64,000 nt of DNA from Flavitalea plasmicola. GTDB lineage: Bacteria > Bacteroidota > Bacteroidia > Chitinophagales > Chitinophagaceae. The notes beneath the pieces are model-generated. The model was not told the DNA's origin and made no database searches. It was given only the letters and a program-made list of their open reading frames with translations. The translations under genes and the position numbers were made by a program. The DNA is taken from positions 124,001 through 188,000 of the forward strand of contig NZ_JAUOTO010000008.1 in the NCBI RefSeq assembly GCF_030546645.1, in the 5' to 3' direction. Shown one piece after another: positions 24,566 to 33,646 of the stretch. Every line of letters starts with the position of its first letter. Positions within the stretch are counted from its first letter, which is position 1.

Positions 24566-25843
24566 TCAGCAAACGGCCAGCAGGTAGGGGAACTGGGAGC
24601 TTGTCAGACGGATCCTCACCTCGTTGACATGCCGGAAGCCTGGTTTGATCTTGAGGCGCTCGAATACCTCTCCTATTGTCAGGTTCTTGTTGACCTCGTT
24701 GTATACCCGGGCGGCCAGAGGATGCTTTGGAAGGGCCGGGGACGGGAGTGAGCGGGGTTTTTCACTCAACAGGTAATCCCCGTCGGCATTCAGGATATAA
24801 TTCCGTACCTGGAATGAATTCTTTTCGAAGCGCGTATGGAGGAATTCCTCGCAGATCTCCTGTTCGGACCTGATGGGTATGCCGGCGTCCTGGCGTTGAA
24901 AGTAGAACCACAGCATCGGTGACTTGTCAAGGAGCAGGAGGTTGGATATTTGCCAGCGTCTGACATCGGGCAGTTTATCGTAAAGTGCCTGAAGGGAGGG
25001 GTCTTTAAAGGTCATGTTCCAGTCAAGCCTTTCGGATTCGACATCGAACTGATTCGGACATTGCGCCAGGTACGAGAGATTGGATTGGCCCGTCAGCTTT
25101 TCAAGCGAGCGTACGGTATAGCTGTATTCCACCGGCTGCAGCAGCGTGTCGGCCATTTCCGCTTCGGGAGTGATGGAATGAGCTTTCAGGAACCTGGTCA
25201 CCAGGTTCTCGGGTTGGAAACCAGCTATCAATTTGCCGATCAGTGAAAGTTCGAGGTCCAGGTCCGGCGAGCTGTCATATTCATAGAATTCTCTGACTGC
25301 ATTCTGGGTGGCGGTGCTGAGCAGGCGATGGTAATAATTATAGACCATGAATTCCAATATACCATTGGGTTTGAGCGCCCCGGCAATCTTTTTCAGGGTG
25401 GCATCCGGGTTGGCGTTATGGTGGACGACGCCTGTGCAAAGGACATAATCGAACTTATCCTTGTGGGTGATCTCATTAAGGCTGCGTTCTTCCAGCTCCA
25501 GGTTCTTTACACCCAGTTGGGCGGCGTTTCTCCGGCATACGTCCAGGGAGCCGGAAGATATATCGGTGCCGAGCACTTCTGCCTCCGGGAATTTGAGCGC
25601 GGTGAAAAGGGCCTGGTTGGTACCGCACCCGGCGATCCATATTTTGGGGCGTTCGGGAATACGGGAGTGGTTCCAGGAGCCAATGTCCTGGTTGACGAAT
25701 AATCCTGCCATGCCGGGGGGATACGCTGGCAGCAAAGAGGGAGACCAGGGATAGTTAAACCTCCCGTAAAATCTTTTGTTTACATGATCTACCTGTTCGT
25801 AGGATTTGACCAGCTTGAGATTAAATAAATCTGTCGTTGACAT
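24566..25843 (-). CDS. Class I SAM-dependent methyltransferase with C-terminal extension
   Basis: The Rossmann-type methyltransferase domain (about residues 60-200) shows SAM motif I IWIAGCGTNQALF, the acidic end of strand 2 in LGTDISSGSLDVC, FDYVLCTGVVHHNANPD and LKPNGILEFMVYNYYHR. About 200 C-terminal residues follow with no clear domain; the last part has KHPLAARVYNEVNKNLTIGEVFERL, which resembles a small helix-turn-helix or substrate lid (inference). It is the first gene of the minus-strand cluster, 109 bases downstream of the permease stop. It could methylate the peptide product or a sugar. Confidence 0.83.
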   Translation of the reverse strand: MSTTDLFNLKLVKSYEQVDHVNKRFYGRFNYPWSPSLLPAYPPGMAGLFVNQDIGSWNHSRIPERPKIWIAGCGTNQALFTALKFPEAEVLGTDISSGSLDVCRRNAAQLGVKNLELEERSLNEITHKDKFDYVLCTGVVHHNANPDATLKKIAGALKPNGILEFMVYNYYHRLLSTATQNAVREFYEYDSSPDLDLELSLIGKLIAGFQPENLVTRFLKAHSITPEAEMADTLLQPVEYSYTVRSLEKLTGQSNLSYLAQCPNQFDVESERLDWNMTFKDPSLQALYDKLPDVRRWQISNLLLLDKSPMLWFYFQRQDAGIPIRSEQEICEEFLHTRFEKNSFQVRNYILNADGDYLLSEKPRSLPSPALPKHPLAARVYNEVNKNLTIGEVFERLKIKPGFRHVNEVRIRLTSSQFPYLLAVC

Positions 25844-25952
25844 AATAGATGATTTTCCTGATTATTAAATACCAGTTGATAAATAGATATGCAGGTGCGG
25901 CCTGCCACGTAACAGTGCGGGAGAAATAATGACTATACGATGTCCGGGAAAC

Positions 25953-28406
25953 CTACTCCGACTTAAGGCTTTTGATCGGATTTGCAAGGGCTGCCCGGAC
26001 TGCCTGGAAGCTGATCGTCAGCATGGATATTGCCAGGGCCAGCGCTATGGTCACCAGGAACACCGTCCAATGAATAGGTGTTCTGAAGGCGAAATCATCC
26101 AGCCATTTATGCATGATGAACCATGCGATGGGCGATGCGATCAGGGACGCGATAAAGACTAGTTTGAGAAAATCCCGGGAGAGCAGACTGACAATGCCTG
26201 AGGCGCTGCTTCCCAATACTTTTCGGATACCTATCTCCCGGATGCGCTGCTCCGCGCTGAAGCTGGCGAGGCCGAACAATCCCAGGCAGGAAATAAGGAT
26301 AGCCATGATCGTGAAATAGCGGATGATCTCCGAGAGGCGTACTTCCGCTTTGTAGTTCTTTTGAAAATCCTCATCCAGGAAGCTGTATTCGAAGGGTGAC
26401 GAGGGGTCGGCTTTCTGCCAGACACCGGCTAGGAATTTGATCAGGTTGCTGATGTTGCCGGGGCCTGCATGGACAACAAAATAGTTATAGGTGGGGTCAG
26501 TGTATAATTCGAAGCCATAGGGCGCTATGGGTACGTGTAAGTCTTCGAAATGAAAATCTTTTACTACTCCTACTATGGTATATTCGGTGGAATTACCCTG
26601 GTAAGTGGAATAGATGTGTTTACCGACGGCCTTTTCCGGAGTTGCGAAACCCATGGAATGGATGGCGCTTTCATTTAAGATCATATGATTGCTGGTATCC
26701 GACATATATTCCTCCGAGAAGATGTGACCGGCAGCAGCCTTGATATCGAGGGTACGGAGATAGCCGGGGTCGACGAAATTCATCCGTATGCGTTTGGCGG
26801 CGCTGACGCCTTGTCCTTCGGGGTATAACAGTTTGTCGGCCGGGTTGATAATGCCGGGATAATAGCGGGAAGCGCCTACAGAGATAACCTGGCGGTTGCC
26901 CGCAATTTCGCTTTTGAGGTAAGGGTATGCATTCTTGGCGCTCTTGCTTCGTAAGGGAAGGATGATCTGCCTCTCTTTTTCGAATCCGAGATTCTTGGTG
27001 CGCATAAATTGCATCTGGTCATCTATGACCAGGGAAGAAATGATAAGCACTACGGAGATAACGAACTGGAAGATCACGAGTCCTTTGCGGAGAGAGAGGG
27101 CTCCCAGTGAATTTTTAAATTTCCCTTTCAGTACCTGCACCGGACGGAATGAGGCCATGTAAAAGGCGGGATAGATGCCAGCCAGCAGGCCTGTCATTAT
27201 CGACAATACCAGGAACCCGATAATCAAAGGGAGTTGGTGAGAAAGTGAAAGGCTAAGGTGTTTTTCCGTCACAGCGCTAAAAGTAGGCAGCAGGATCAGT
27301 GATAGTCCCCACGCCAGCAGGAATGCGAAGAAGCTCATCAGCACTGATTCGCCCAGGAATTGTATCATCAGGCCTTTTCTCTCTGCTCCGAGGACTTTAC
27401 GCACGCCCACTTCGGCAGACCGTTTGGTCGATCTGGCCGTCGCCAGGTTCATAAAGTTAAAGCACGCGATCAGCAAGGTGAACAGCGAGATGGAGCCGAG
27501 TATATAAAGGTACGTGGTACTGGTGCTGGCCGAAACATTCCCGGCCAGATCGGACCGCAGGTGGATGTCCCGGACGGGTACGAGGAACTGTTTTTTTTCA
27601 AAACCCATAGCTTTCAGATCGTGGGAAGCATATTTTTCGATAAAGGCGGGAAATTGCCGTTCCAGTTTATCCGGATCCGTCCCGTTCTTTAGGATTACAT
27701 AGGTATAGAACATGTTGTTGCTGGCAAAATCATTGGCTTGTCGCTGTAGGAAGGATTCCACCTTGCCTCCCATCATGGAGAGGAAGAATCTTCCTTCGAT
27801 ATGAGAGGCTGTCGACATTGGCCGGAACACGCCTGTTATGGTAAAATCGTGGTCGCCGTTGGTACCGCTGTTGATCCGTACTACTTTGTTCAATGCCGGG
27901 GCGTTGCCGAAAATTTTCCTGGCGATATCCTCTGATATCACCACCGTGGCGGGGGCATTCAGGGCGCTATTGGCATCACCCTCGATGAAGTCATAGGTGA
28001 ACATCCGGAAGAAGGAGCTATCGGCGAGGAATCCTTTCGTCTCGTAAAACGAGACGGGCACCCCGTCAGACTTATTGTACTGGATCAATGTTTTGTCTTC
28101 GAAGAGCAAGGGCAGGAGCCGGGTGGAGGCTTCTATTTCGCTGAACTCTTTTTTCAAAGTAGGTGCCATCGGGGCGGGCGTAGTGGCCCAGGATTCTTCC
28201 TTGTGCTGTGTGACAACGGTGGTGGCTACCTGGTAAAAATCCTTGATGTTCTTATGATAGCTGTCGTAATTGAATTCATAGAGCAAGTATATGGCAAGAA
28301 GCATGCAACAGACGAGGCCGGCCGACATACCGAAGACATTGATAAAAGAGAATGCTTTATTACGGATGAGATTACGCCAGGCGATCTTAATGTAGTTTGC
28401 AAGCAT
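25953..28406 (-). CDS. MacB/FtsX-type ABC transporter permease
   Basis: The 817-residue membrane protein has the duplicated FtsX layout common in Bacteroidota: an N-terminal helix after MLANYIKIAWRNLIRNKAFSFINVFGMSAGL, a MacB-like periplasmic domain (about 60-280), a three-helix FtsX core, a second periplasmic domain and a second FtsX core ending IRSLKS-like (ANPIKSLKSE). The R-E-x-G-x-R-K-V-L-G signature occurs twice (SAEVGVRKVLG and IREIGIRKVLG). No cognate ATPase or adaptor lies beside it. Proteins of this kind export macrolides, peptides or lipoproteins or act as signalling modules. It lies between the two biosynthetic clusters and could serve either, or neither. Confidence 0.92.
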   Translation of the reverse strand: MLANYIKIAWRNLIRNKAFSFINVFGMSAGLVCCMLLAIYLLYEFNYDSYHKNIKDFYQVATTVVTQHKEESWATTPAPMAPTLKKEFSEIEASTRLLPLLFEDKTLIQYNKSDGVPVSFYETKGFLADSSFFRMFTYDFIEGDANSALNAPATVVISEDIARKIFGNAPALNKVVRINSGTNGDHDFTITGVFRPMSTASHIEGRFFLSMMGGKVESFLQRQANDFASNNMFYTYVILKNGTDPDKLERQFPAFIEKYASHDLKAMGFEKKQFLVPVRDIHLRSDLAGNVSASTSTTYLYILGSISLFTLLIACFNFMNLATARSTKRSAEVGVRKVLGAERKGLMIQFLGESVLMSFFAFLLAWGLSLILLPTFSAVTEKHLSLSLSHQLPLIIGFLVLSIMTGLLAGIYPAFYMASFRPVQVLKGKFKNSLGALSLRKGLVIFQFVISVVLIISSLVIDDQMQFMRTKNLGFEKERQIILPLRSKSAKNAYPYLKSEIAGNRQVISVGASRYYPGIINPADKLLYPEGQGVSAAKRIRMNFVDPGYLRTLDIKAAAGHIFSEEYMSDTSNHMILNESAIHSMGFATPEKAVGKHIYSTYQGNSTEYTIVGVVKDFHFEDLHVPIAPYGFELYTDPTYNYFVVHAGPGNISNLIKFLAGVWQKADPSSPFEYSFLDEDFQKNYKAEVRLSEIIRYFTIMAILISCLGLFGLASFSAEQRIREIGIRKVLGSSASGIVSLLSRDFLKLVFIASLIASPIAWFIMHKWLDDFAFRTPIHWTVFLVTIALALAISMLTISFQAVRAALANPIKSLKSE

Positions 28407-28457
28407 AGATAAGATTTAGATTGTGGTTGTCTCAGTCCATTGGCCCTAAAAACATGC

Positions 28458-28465
28458 CAAAATTA
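28458..28465 (-). promoter_or_regulatory. Bacteroidota -7 promoter box for the permease gene
   Basis: On the minus strand TAATTTTG matches TAnnTTTG exactly, 51 bases upstream of the permease ATG in an AT-rich stretch. A TTG lies at about 15 bases upstream rather than the usual 19, so the -33 element is uncertain. Confidence 0.5.
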
Positions 28466-28528
28466 TAAAAAATTAACAATCAATTCTGTACAATCTATTT
28501 TATAGAGTGAATGTCCGGTTATGATACA

Positions 28529-31500
28529 TCAGTGTTCGTTTTTCACCGGATCTGCGGCAGCCTGCAGCCAGTCAACTTTTCCCTGAAGAGCGGGTGGGTG
28601 AAAATAGTCCATGTCTATCCCCTGGCGGACCATATGTGAGAACCAGCCGAAGTCGGTTTCAGGGAAATACAGTCCCGATCTTGCGAGGGTATCGAGCGAG
28701 CGGCCGTGCAGGTAGATGGTCTTCCTGGGGAAGTCCATGCTGCGGAGAACCCAGGTTCGCATAAGATGCACTATTTCCCTGTCTTTGGGAGGGCCGTCGA
28801 ATGCTGCAACGGCTTCTTCAAATGTGTCCATATCTACTGCTTCAATGGTATATCCCATTTGTTTCAGCATGACCGTGATCCTGCCGAATGAAAGGTACTG
28901 GGGGTTTTCCAGGTGCAGGCACTGCATATCGGTTCCAATGAGGTCGAGGCTGAGGCGTACCAGGGCCCTGGCCACGACGTCCACATAGGAGAAGGAAATT
29001 TTTTCCTGGTAGTCCGCGGGTATTTTCCCCAGCAGGAGCATCCCCTTGATGAGCTGATACACCCTGTTTTGTTCGGGATTGCACTGGAATCGCCCCCGCA
29101 GGGAATCGGCGGCAATATGTCCTGTCCGGTATATTTTGCCTTTACCGCCCTGGCTAAAGAATGTCCTTACTATTTTTTCCGCTTCGAACTTAGTCCTTTC
29201 ATAGTCGGAGATGAAGGATTGCCCCTGGTCCAGGCTGTCCTCGTCAAAGTCGGCCGTTGTCCTGGCATCCAGGTAGCCGCTGACGGCGAGTGAGGATACA
29301 TAGTGTATCTCCTTTTGTTTGCCGGAACGGGCGAGGTCAAGGAGGGGCTGCAGGGGGTCTGTATTGATGGTTTTCAGGCGCGCGTAGTCTCTCAGCAGGT
29401 TGACATCCGCAGCCGCATGGAGGATCAGGTCCACGTTCTCCCTGAGAACGGCATATTCCGTCTCTTCGATTCCCAGGCGGTGTTCCAGCAAGTCGCCTTT
29501 GAGTATGGTAACGCGTTGCAGGCCGTCTTCCGTCCAGTCGTCGAAATAATAGTTCAGGCGCTCTTTAAAACGGCGTTCAGCCCTGGCCTTATTTTCTCCC
29601 CGGACGAGGCAATAGATATGAATGCCTGGATACTTCAGCAGTTCGTGGACCAGGTGGATGCCCAGGAATCCTGTCGCGCCGGTCAGCAATACATATTTGT
29701 GAGTTATTCCCGGCAGGCGGTGGGGGAAGCGCAGGTAATACAGTGGTTGTCCCACGGAAGGGAGGTTGCTGTCCAGCAGAAGGGGCGCATATAAGGGGAG
29801 CATGGGGTGTTTGTCCTTAAGGAAATCCCGTACGTTATCCAGCATGGTATGTGCGAGGGCTGCGATGCGGACGGCGTTGAAGCGGGGTGTCTGGTACTGG
29901 ATATCCGCGATGAGTGCGGTCCCGACAAACCGGCATGTGAAGGAAAGGCTGTATTCGAGCAAGGCTTCTCTGTCACGAGTGGGGCCCGGGTTAAAGGCAG
30001 CCGGATGCAGACGGAGGCTGTTATTGCCAAAGTATTCGGGGAAGGGCCCCAGGTAATTAAACCGTATGTCGGCGTGGTCGGTCGTCGCGTGCTGCTGATG
30101 GGGTTGCATGTTGAGCCGGCGGGCTTGTTCGGCTTTTGTTCTTAACAACGCGTTGCATTGTGCCGGCGTAGTATTGGAAGGAATAAAATTTACGGGCAGG
30201 GTAACGGACCACCAGGCTACCGAGCGGCTTACATCCGGAAAGGATGTATGGTCGGGCCTGGCATGGAATTCCACGTCGATGGATACCTCCTGCAGGCCGA
30301 GCTCATGGAGGACGGACCTGGCGAAGGCGCCCAGCAGGTAGTCACCGGTGGTGAGGGCGCCCGTCTGTTCGTCGGAATGTCGAAGGGCTTTTGCCATTTC
30401 TTCAGGCAGCTGGATGCAACATACCTGGGTGCTGGTCGGCACGCCGAAGGTATGTTGGCGGGGTGGCAATTTCACCGGCAGGGGGATGCGTTCCGGCAGG
30501 TGCCTGCCATTTTCCTGAGGGGAATGCCGGAGATAACTATAGAACAACTGGACCGTGTTTTCGGGATTGACGGCAGGCGTTATTCCCCGGAGTATCTGTT
30601 CATAATATTCCGGCAGTTCATCCAGGATAATATTCCAGGAAACGACATCGATTGCCAGGTGATGACAGACCAGGTAGAGGTAATCTTTGCCAGCAGGGTC
30701 TACAAATACTTGGGCGCGGAATAACCTGCCTTTTCCGATGGACATTTCCTTAAGCAGGCGAACGGTCGTTTGGCGAACCTGGAGGCTGGCAGGCATCCTG
30801 TTGTCGAGGATGGTAGTACCCAGCTCCCATGCGCCGGCATCTGTTTTGCCTTCGTTGTCAGGGTCCTCCTTTGACAGGAACCGGGCCGTCAGCTGGGTAT
30901 GTCCCTGCAAGACGCAGGTGAGCGCCATGGCCATTTCCCTGATGTGTATCTTGTTCTCCGTTTCCAGCAATATACTCTGGCAATAGGTATTCATCGACAG
31001 ACTGGTCTGCAACAAAAAGGACTGCTGTGACCAGGTCCGGCCGTCCTCGTACGGAGGAATGAAGTCAGCGGGCTTCGGTTGGTTGCCGGGTCTCAGTGAG
31101 ATAAAATCAGCGAATATTGGGTACCTGTTGAGATCCCGGATATGTACTTTATAGCCGAATCGCTGGAGCCTGCCAATCATCTGTATCGCCAGGAGGGAAT
31201 CGCCTCCTGTCTCAAAAAAGTGGTCTGTCTGTTGGATGGTGTTCTTGTCAAGTGCCTTTTTCCAGGCCATCAGTACCTGGTCTTCCCATGGGTCAATGCC
31301 CGTGTGTTGTCCGTTAAGACTGGCATCGGCAGTGCCGGGTCCCGGGATGGAAAATGCTTTTTTAAGAGAAGCCAGGTCGATCTTTCCGTTGGAGGTGAAA
31401 GGGGTGTGGGTATAAATATAGATCTCCGACGGCACTTTACTGGCCTGTACTTTCCGGAGCAGCCAGTTCCTCAGTACTGCCACCTCCAGGGACCTCCCAT

Positions 31501-32860
31501 CAATCAGACGGACGTATGCTTCAAGGCTGTTATGCGCGGTTTTGCCGGACAACTGTACGATGGCGTTTTCCACATCGGGGTGGGTCGTCAGCAGGAGCTC
31601 GATCTCACCCAGCTCGATACGGTACCCGTTCACTTTAACCTGTCTGTCCATGCGATAGAGGAATTCATAATTGTCGTCATCCAGCTTTCTGCAAATATCG
31701 CCCGTACGATAGAAGGGTTGTCCGGCACCGTCCAGGGACCGAGTAAAGAATTTCCTCCGGGTTTCTTCTTCATTGTTGAGGTAGCCGGGACTGACACCTG
31801 GTCCGCCTATGCATAATTCCCCGGTGACCCCTTCCCCCTCGAGGAAGCAGGTGCCTTGCCCCAGCGGCCGGCCTATGGGCACCGATGCGGTCATATCTAT
31901 GTATGGGTACGAAAGGGTAACAGGGAACATGGTAGCGCCGATGGTGGTTTCGGTAGGTCCGTAATGATTATACAAGTGGCGGCATAAGTCCAGCGAGAAT
32001 ATTTTTTTTACCATCGGCCAGCTCAGTTTTTCTCCGCCCAGCACCAAATTGTCAATGGGTTGGCGGAGGCGTCTGCCGCCTTCTACCATGGAAAGGAGGT
32101 GCGAAGGTGTGATCTTGAGCAAAGTTATCCTTTCTTTAGCCAGTATATCTTCGAAGAGGTCGGGATCGGTGGCCTCTTCTTTATTGAATATCCTCAGCAG
32201 ACCCCCGGCCGCCAGCGCTACGCAGAGGTTGGTTAGTCCCAGGTCGGCGGCGAATGTGGTGACATGCGCGGCAACAACCTGCCTTGGCCGGCCCAGCCGT
32301 TCATAAACGGCCTCGGTATAATGCAGGACGTTCCGGTGACTTATCCGAACGGCTTTGGGGATACCCGAAGTGCCGCTGGTAAGCAGGATGTAGCAAAGAG
32401 GATCAACGGGAATGTCCAGCGGTATCTTATATTCTCCCTGTAATACGGCGGGGAGCAGATCGGCGGGATCCAGCCCTGGCCTCTTGCCAGGGATCACTGA
32501 AAGGTCATGCTCTTTTTTATCCAGGATGATCCATTGCGGAGAAACAGCTTCAATTTTCAATGCGTTTGTTTCGTGGCCATCTTCCTGGTCAAGCATAACG
32601 GGTATGCCGCCGCAGCATTGGATAGCCCAGAAAAGGAGGATGCTTTCCGCATTCTTCCTGCTTATGCATACGATGCGATCGCCGGGACGGGCCCCGATGG
32701 AAGAGAGCTTTTCAGCAGCCTGGCGAGCTGTCCTGTACACCTCGTCATAGGTATATGAGCGACGGCTGTCCTTCAGGGCAGGGCTATCCGGGGCTTTTCC
32801 CACGACCCATTCCAGCAATCCAACCAGGTTTTTATGATCAAATGATATTCGGTAGTCCAT
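28529..32860 (-). CDS. NRPS termination protein, A-PCP-E-R (reductive release)
   Basis: Domains by residue: adenylation (about 10-510, core TSGTSGIPKAV near 158, YNHYGPTETT, YRTGD), PCP with FFETGGDSLLAI near 545, an epimerization-type condensation domain (about 600-1030, HHLAIDVVSW near 731, FNYLG) and a thioester reductase of SDR type (1050-1443, VLLTGATGFLGIHLV and YVSSLAVSGY). The specificity residues read as D-L-T-K-V-G-H-I-G, the published Asp code. The E domain deviates: EFHARP replaces the EGHGRE motif and SVAWWS replaces TVGWFT, so epimerization may be weak or lost. The R domain releases the chain as an aldehyde or alcohol with NADPH. No C domain is present; the C domain at the end of the 36014-40468 protein supplies it. 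It is the last gene of the assembly line. Confidence 0.92.
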   Translation of the reverse strand: MDYRISFDHKNLVGLLEWVVGKAPDSPALKDSRRSYTYDEVYRTARQAAEKLSSIGARPGDRIVCISRKNAESILLFWAIQCCGGIPVMLDQEDGHETNALKIEAVSPQWIILDKKEHDLSVIPGKRPGLDPADLLPAVLQGEYKIPLDIPVDPLCYILLTSGTSGIPKAVRISHRNVLHYTEAVYERLGRPRQVVAAHVTTFAADLGLTNLCVALAAGGLLRIFNKEEATDPDLFEDILAKERITLLKITPSHLLSMVEGGRRLRQPIDNLVLGGEKLSWPMVKKIFSLDLCRHLYNHYGPTETTIGATMFPVTLSYPYIDMTASVPIGRPLGQGTCFLEGEGVTGELCIGGPGVSPGYLNNEEETRRKFFTRSLDGAGQPFYRTGDICRKLDDDNYEFLYRMDRQVKVNGYRIELGEIELLLTTHPDVENAIVQLSGKTAHNSLEAYVRLIDGRSLEVAVLRNWLLRKVQASKVPSEIYIYTHTPFTSNGKIDLASLKKAFSIPGPGTADASLNGQHTGIDPWEDQVLMAWKKALDKNTIQQTDHFFETGGDSLLAIQMIGRLQRFGYKVHIRDLNRYPIFADFISLRPGNQPKPADFIPPYEDGRTWSQQSFLLQTSLSMNTYCQSILLETENKIHIREMAMALTCVLQGHTQLTARFLSKEDPDNEGKTDAGAWELGTTILDNRMPASLQVRQTTVRLLKEMSIGKGRLFRAQVFVDPAGKDYLYLVCHHLAIDVVSWNIILDELPEYYEQILRGITPAVNPENTVQLFYSYLRHSPQENGRHLPERIPLPVKLPPRQHTFGVPTSTQVCCIQLPEEMAKALRHSDEQTGALTTGDYLLGAFARSVLHELGLQEVSIDVEFHARPDHTSFPDVSRSVAWWSVTLPVNFIPSNTTPAQCNALLRTKAEQARRLNMQPHQQHATTDHADIRFNYLGPFPEYFGNNSLRLHPAAFNPGPTRDREALLEYSLSFTCRFVGTALIADIQYQTPRFNAVRIAALAHTMLDNVRDFLKDKHPMLPLYAPLLLDSNLPSVGQPLYYLRFPHRLPGITHKYVLLTGATGFLGIHLVHELLKYPGIHIYCLVRGENKARAERRFKERLNYYFDDWTEDGLQRVTILKGDLLEHRLGIEETEYAVLRENVDLILHAAADVNLLRDYARLKTINTDPLQPLLDLARSGKQKEIHYVSSLAVSGYLDARTTADFDEDSLDQGQSFISDYERTKFEAEKIVRTFFSQGGKGKIYRTGHIAADSLRGRFQCNPEQNRVYQLIKGMLLLGKIPADYQEKISFSYVDVVARALVRLSLDLIGTDMQCLHLENPQYLSFGRITVMLKQMGYTIEAVDMDTFEEAVAAFDGPPKDREIVHLMRTWVLRSMDFPRKTIYLHGRSLDTLARSGLYFPETDFGWFSHMVRQGIDMDYFHPPALQGKVDWLQAAADPVKNEH

Positions 32861-32878
32861 AATTAATTGAAGTATATT

Positions 32879-33637
32879 TTACGGATATGCCTGACGGGTA
32901 GGTCGAATGGAGACATTATCGAGATGTACGTTGCCGGGCAGGCCTACCAGGAATTCGATCACGCCCGCGATGTCATCTGCCGTCAGGACCGGGCCGACCT
33001 CGCGCGCATACTGTTCGAACCATTCGGAGTCATAGCCTGCGGTCTCCTGAAAATTCGTTCTTACCAGGCCGGGTTCGATAAGAGATACCCGTATGCCCCG
33101 GGGCGCCAGTTCCCGGCGGAGGGCCTCCGTCAGTCCGTGCGTGGCGAACTTGGTGGCGCCATACACCGGGTTGAAGGGGGATATGTTCCTGCCTACGCTG
33201 GAGCCTATGACGATGATATCGAGTGGGTGTTGAACGAAATCCCTTTCAGGGCGGGCCTGTTCAAGCATGGCTTTGCCTATCTCCCTCAACTGGTGCATGG
33301 TGCCGAGGACATTGGTGCTGATAAGCGTGTCCCAGTCCTCCGTACGCGAGCCGATCACTGTTCCGCGCAGGCCACGGCCGGCGCTGGCGACGAAAATGGC
33401 CGGCGGCGCCTGCCATGCATTCAGACATTCCTGTATGCAGGCCCTTGTGACCCCGCCGTCGGAAATATCTCCGCATACTATCCTCGCCTGATCGCCGATC
33501 TGGTGCGCCAGGGTTGCCAGCCGGGTTTCATCCCGGGAATTAAGCACCAGCCTGATGCCCTTCCCGGCCAGGCGCAGGGCCGTCGCCCGGCCTATGCCGG
33601 AACCTGCACCGGTGATGATCGCTGTTCTTTTTTCCAT
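32879..33637 (-). CDS. Short-chain dehydrogenase/reductase
   Basis: This 252-residue classical SDR has the NAD(P)-binding TGAGSGIGRATALRLA motif at residues 9-24, the NNAG-like stretch replaced by VASAGRG, the catalytic Ser in DIIVIGSSVGRN and YGATK (YxxxK) 13 residues later. It lies between the CmlA-like hydroxylase and the terminal NRPS and is part of the operon. It may oxidise a beta-hydroxyl group or reduce the released aldehyde; the substrate is not evident. Confidence 0.9.
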   Translation of the reverse strand: MEKRTAIITGAGSGIGRATALRLAGKGIRLVLNSRDETRLATLAHQIGDQARIVCGDISDGGVTRACIQECLNAWQAPPAIFVASAGRGLRGTVIGSRTEDWDTLISTNVLGTMHQLREIGKAMLEQARPERDFVQHPLDIIVIGSSVGRNISPFNPVYGATKFATHGLTEALRRELAPRGIRVSLIEPGLVRTNFQETAGYDSEWFEQYAREVGPVLTADDIAGVIEFLVGLPGNVHLDNVSIRPTRQAYP

Positions 33638-33646
33638 TTGTATATT

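Noticed and set aside
28529..32860. Loss of the conserved Asp235 in the last A domain (TTFAAD instead of SFD)
   Set aside because: Aligning from the downstream VALAAGG moves the Asp into register (AADLGLT), so Asp235 is present and the code reads as Asp.
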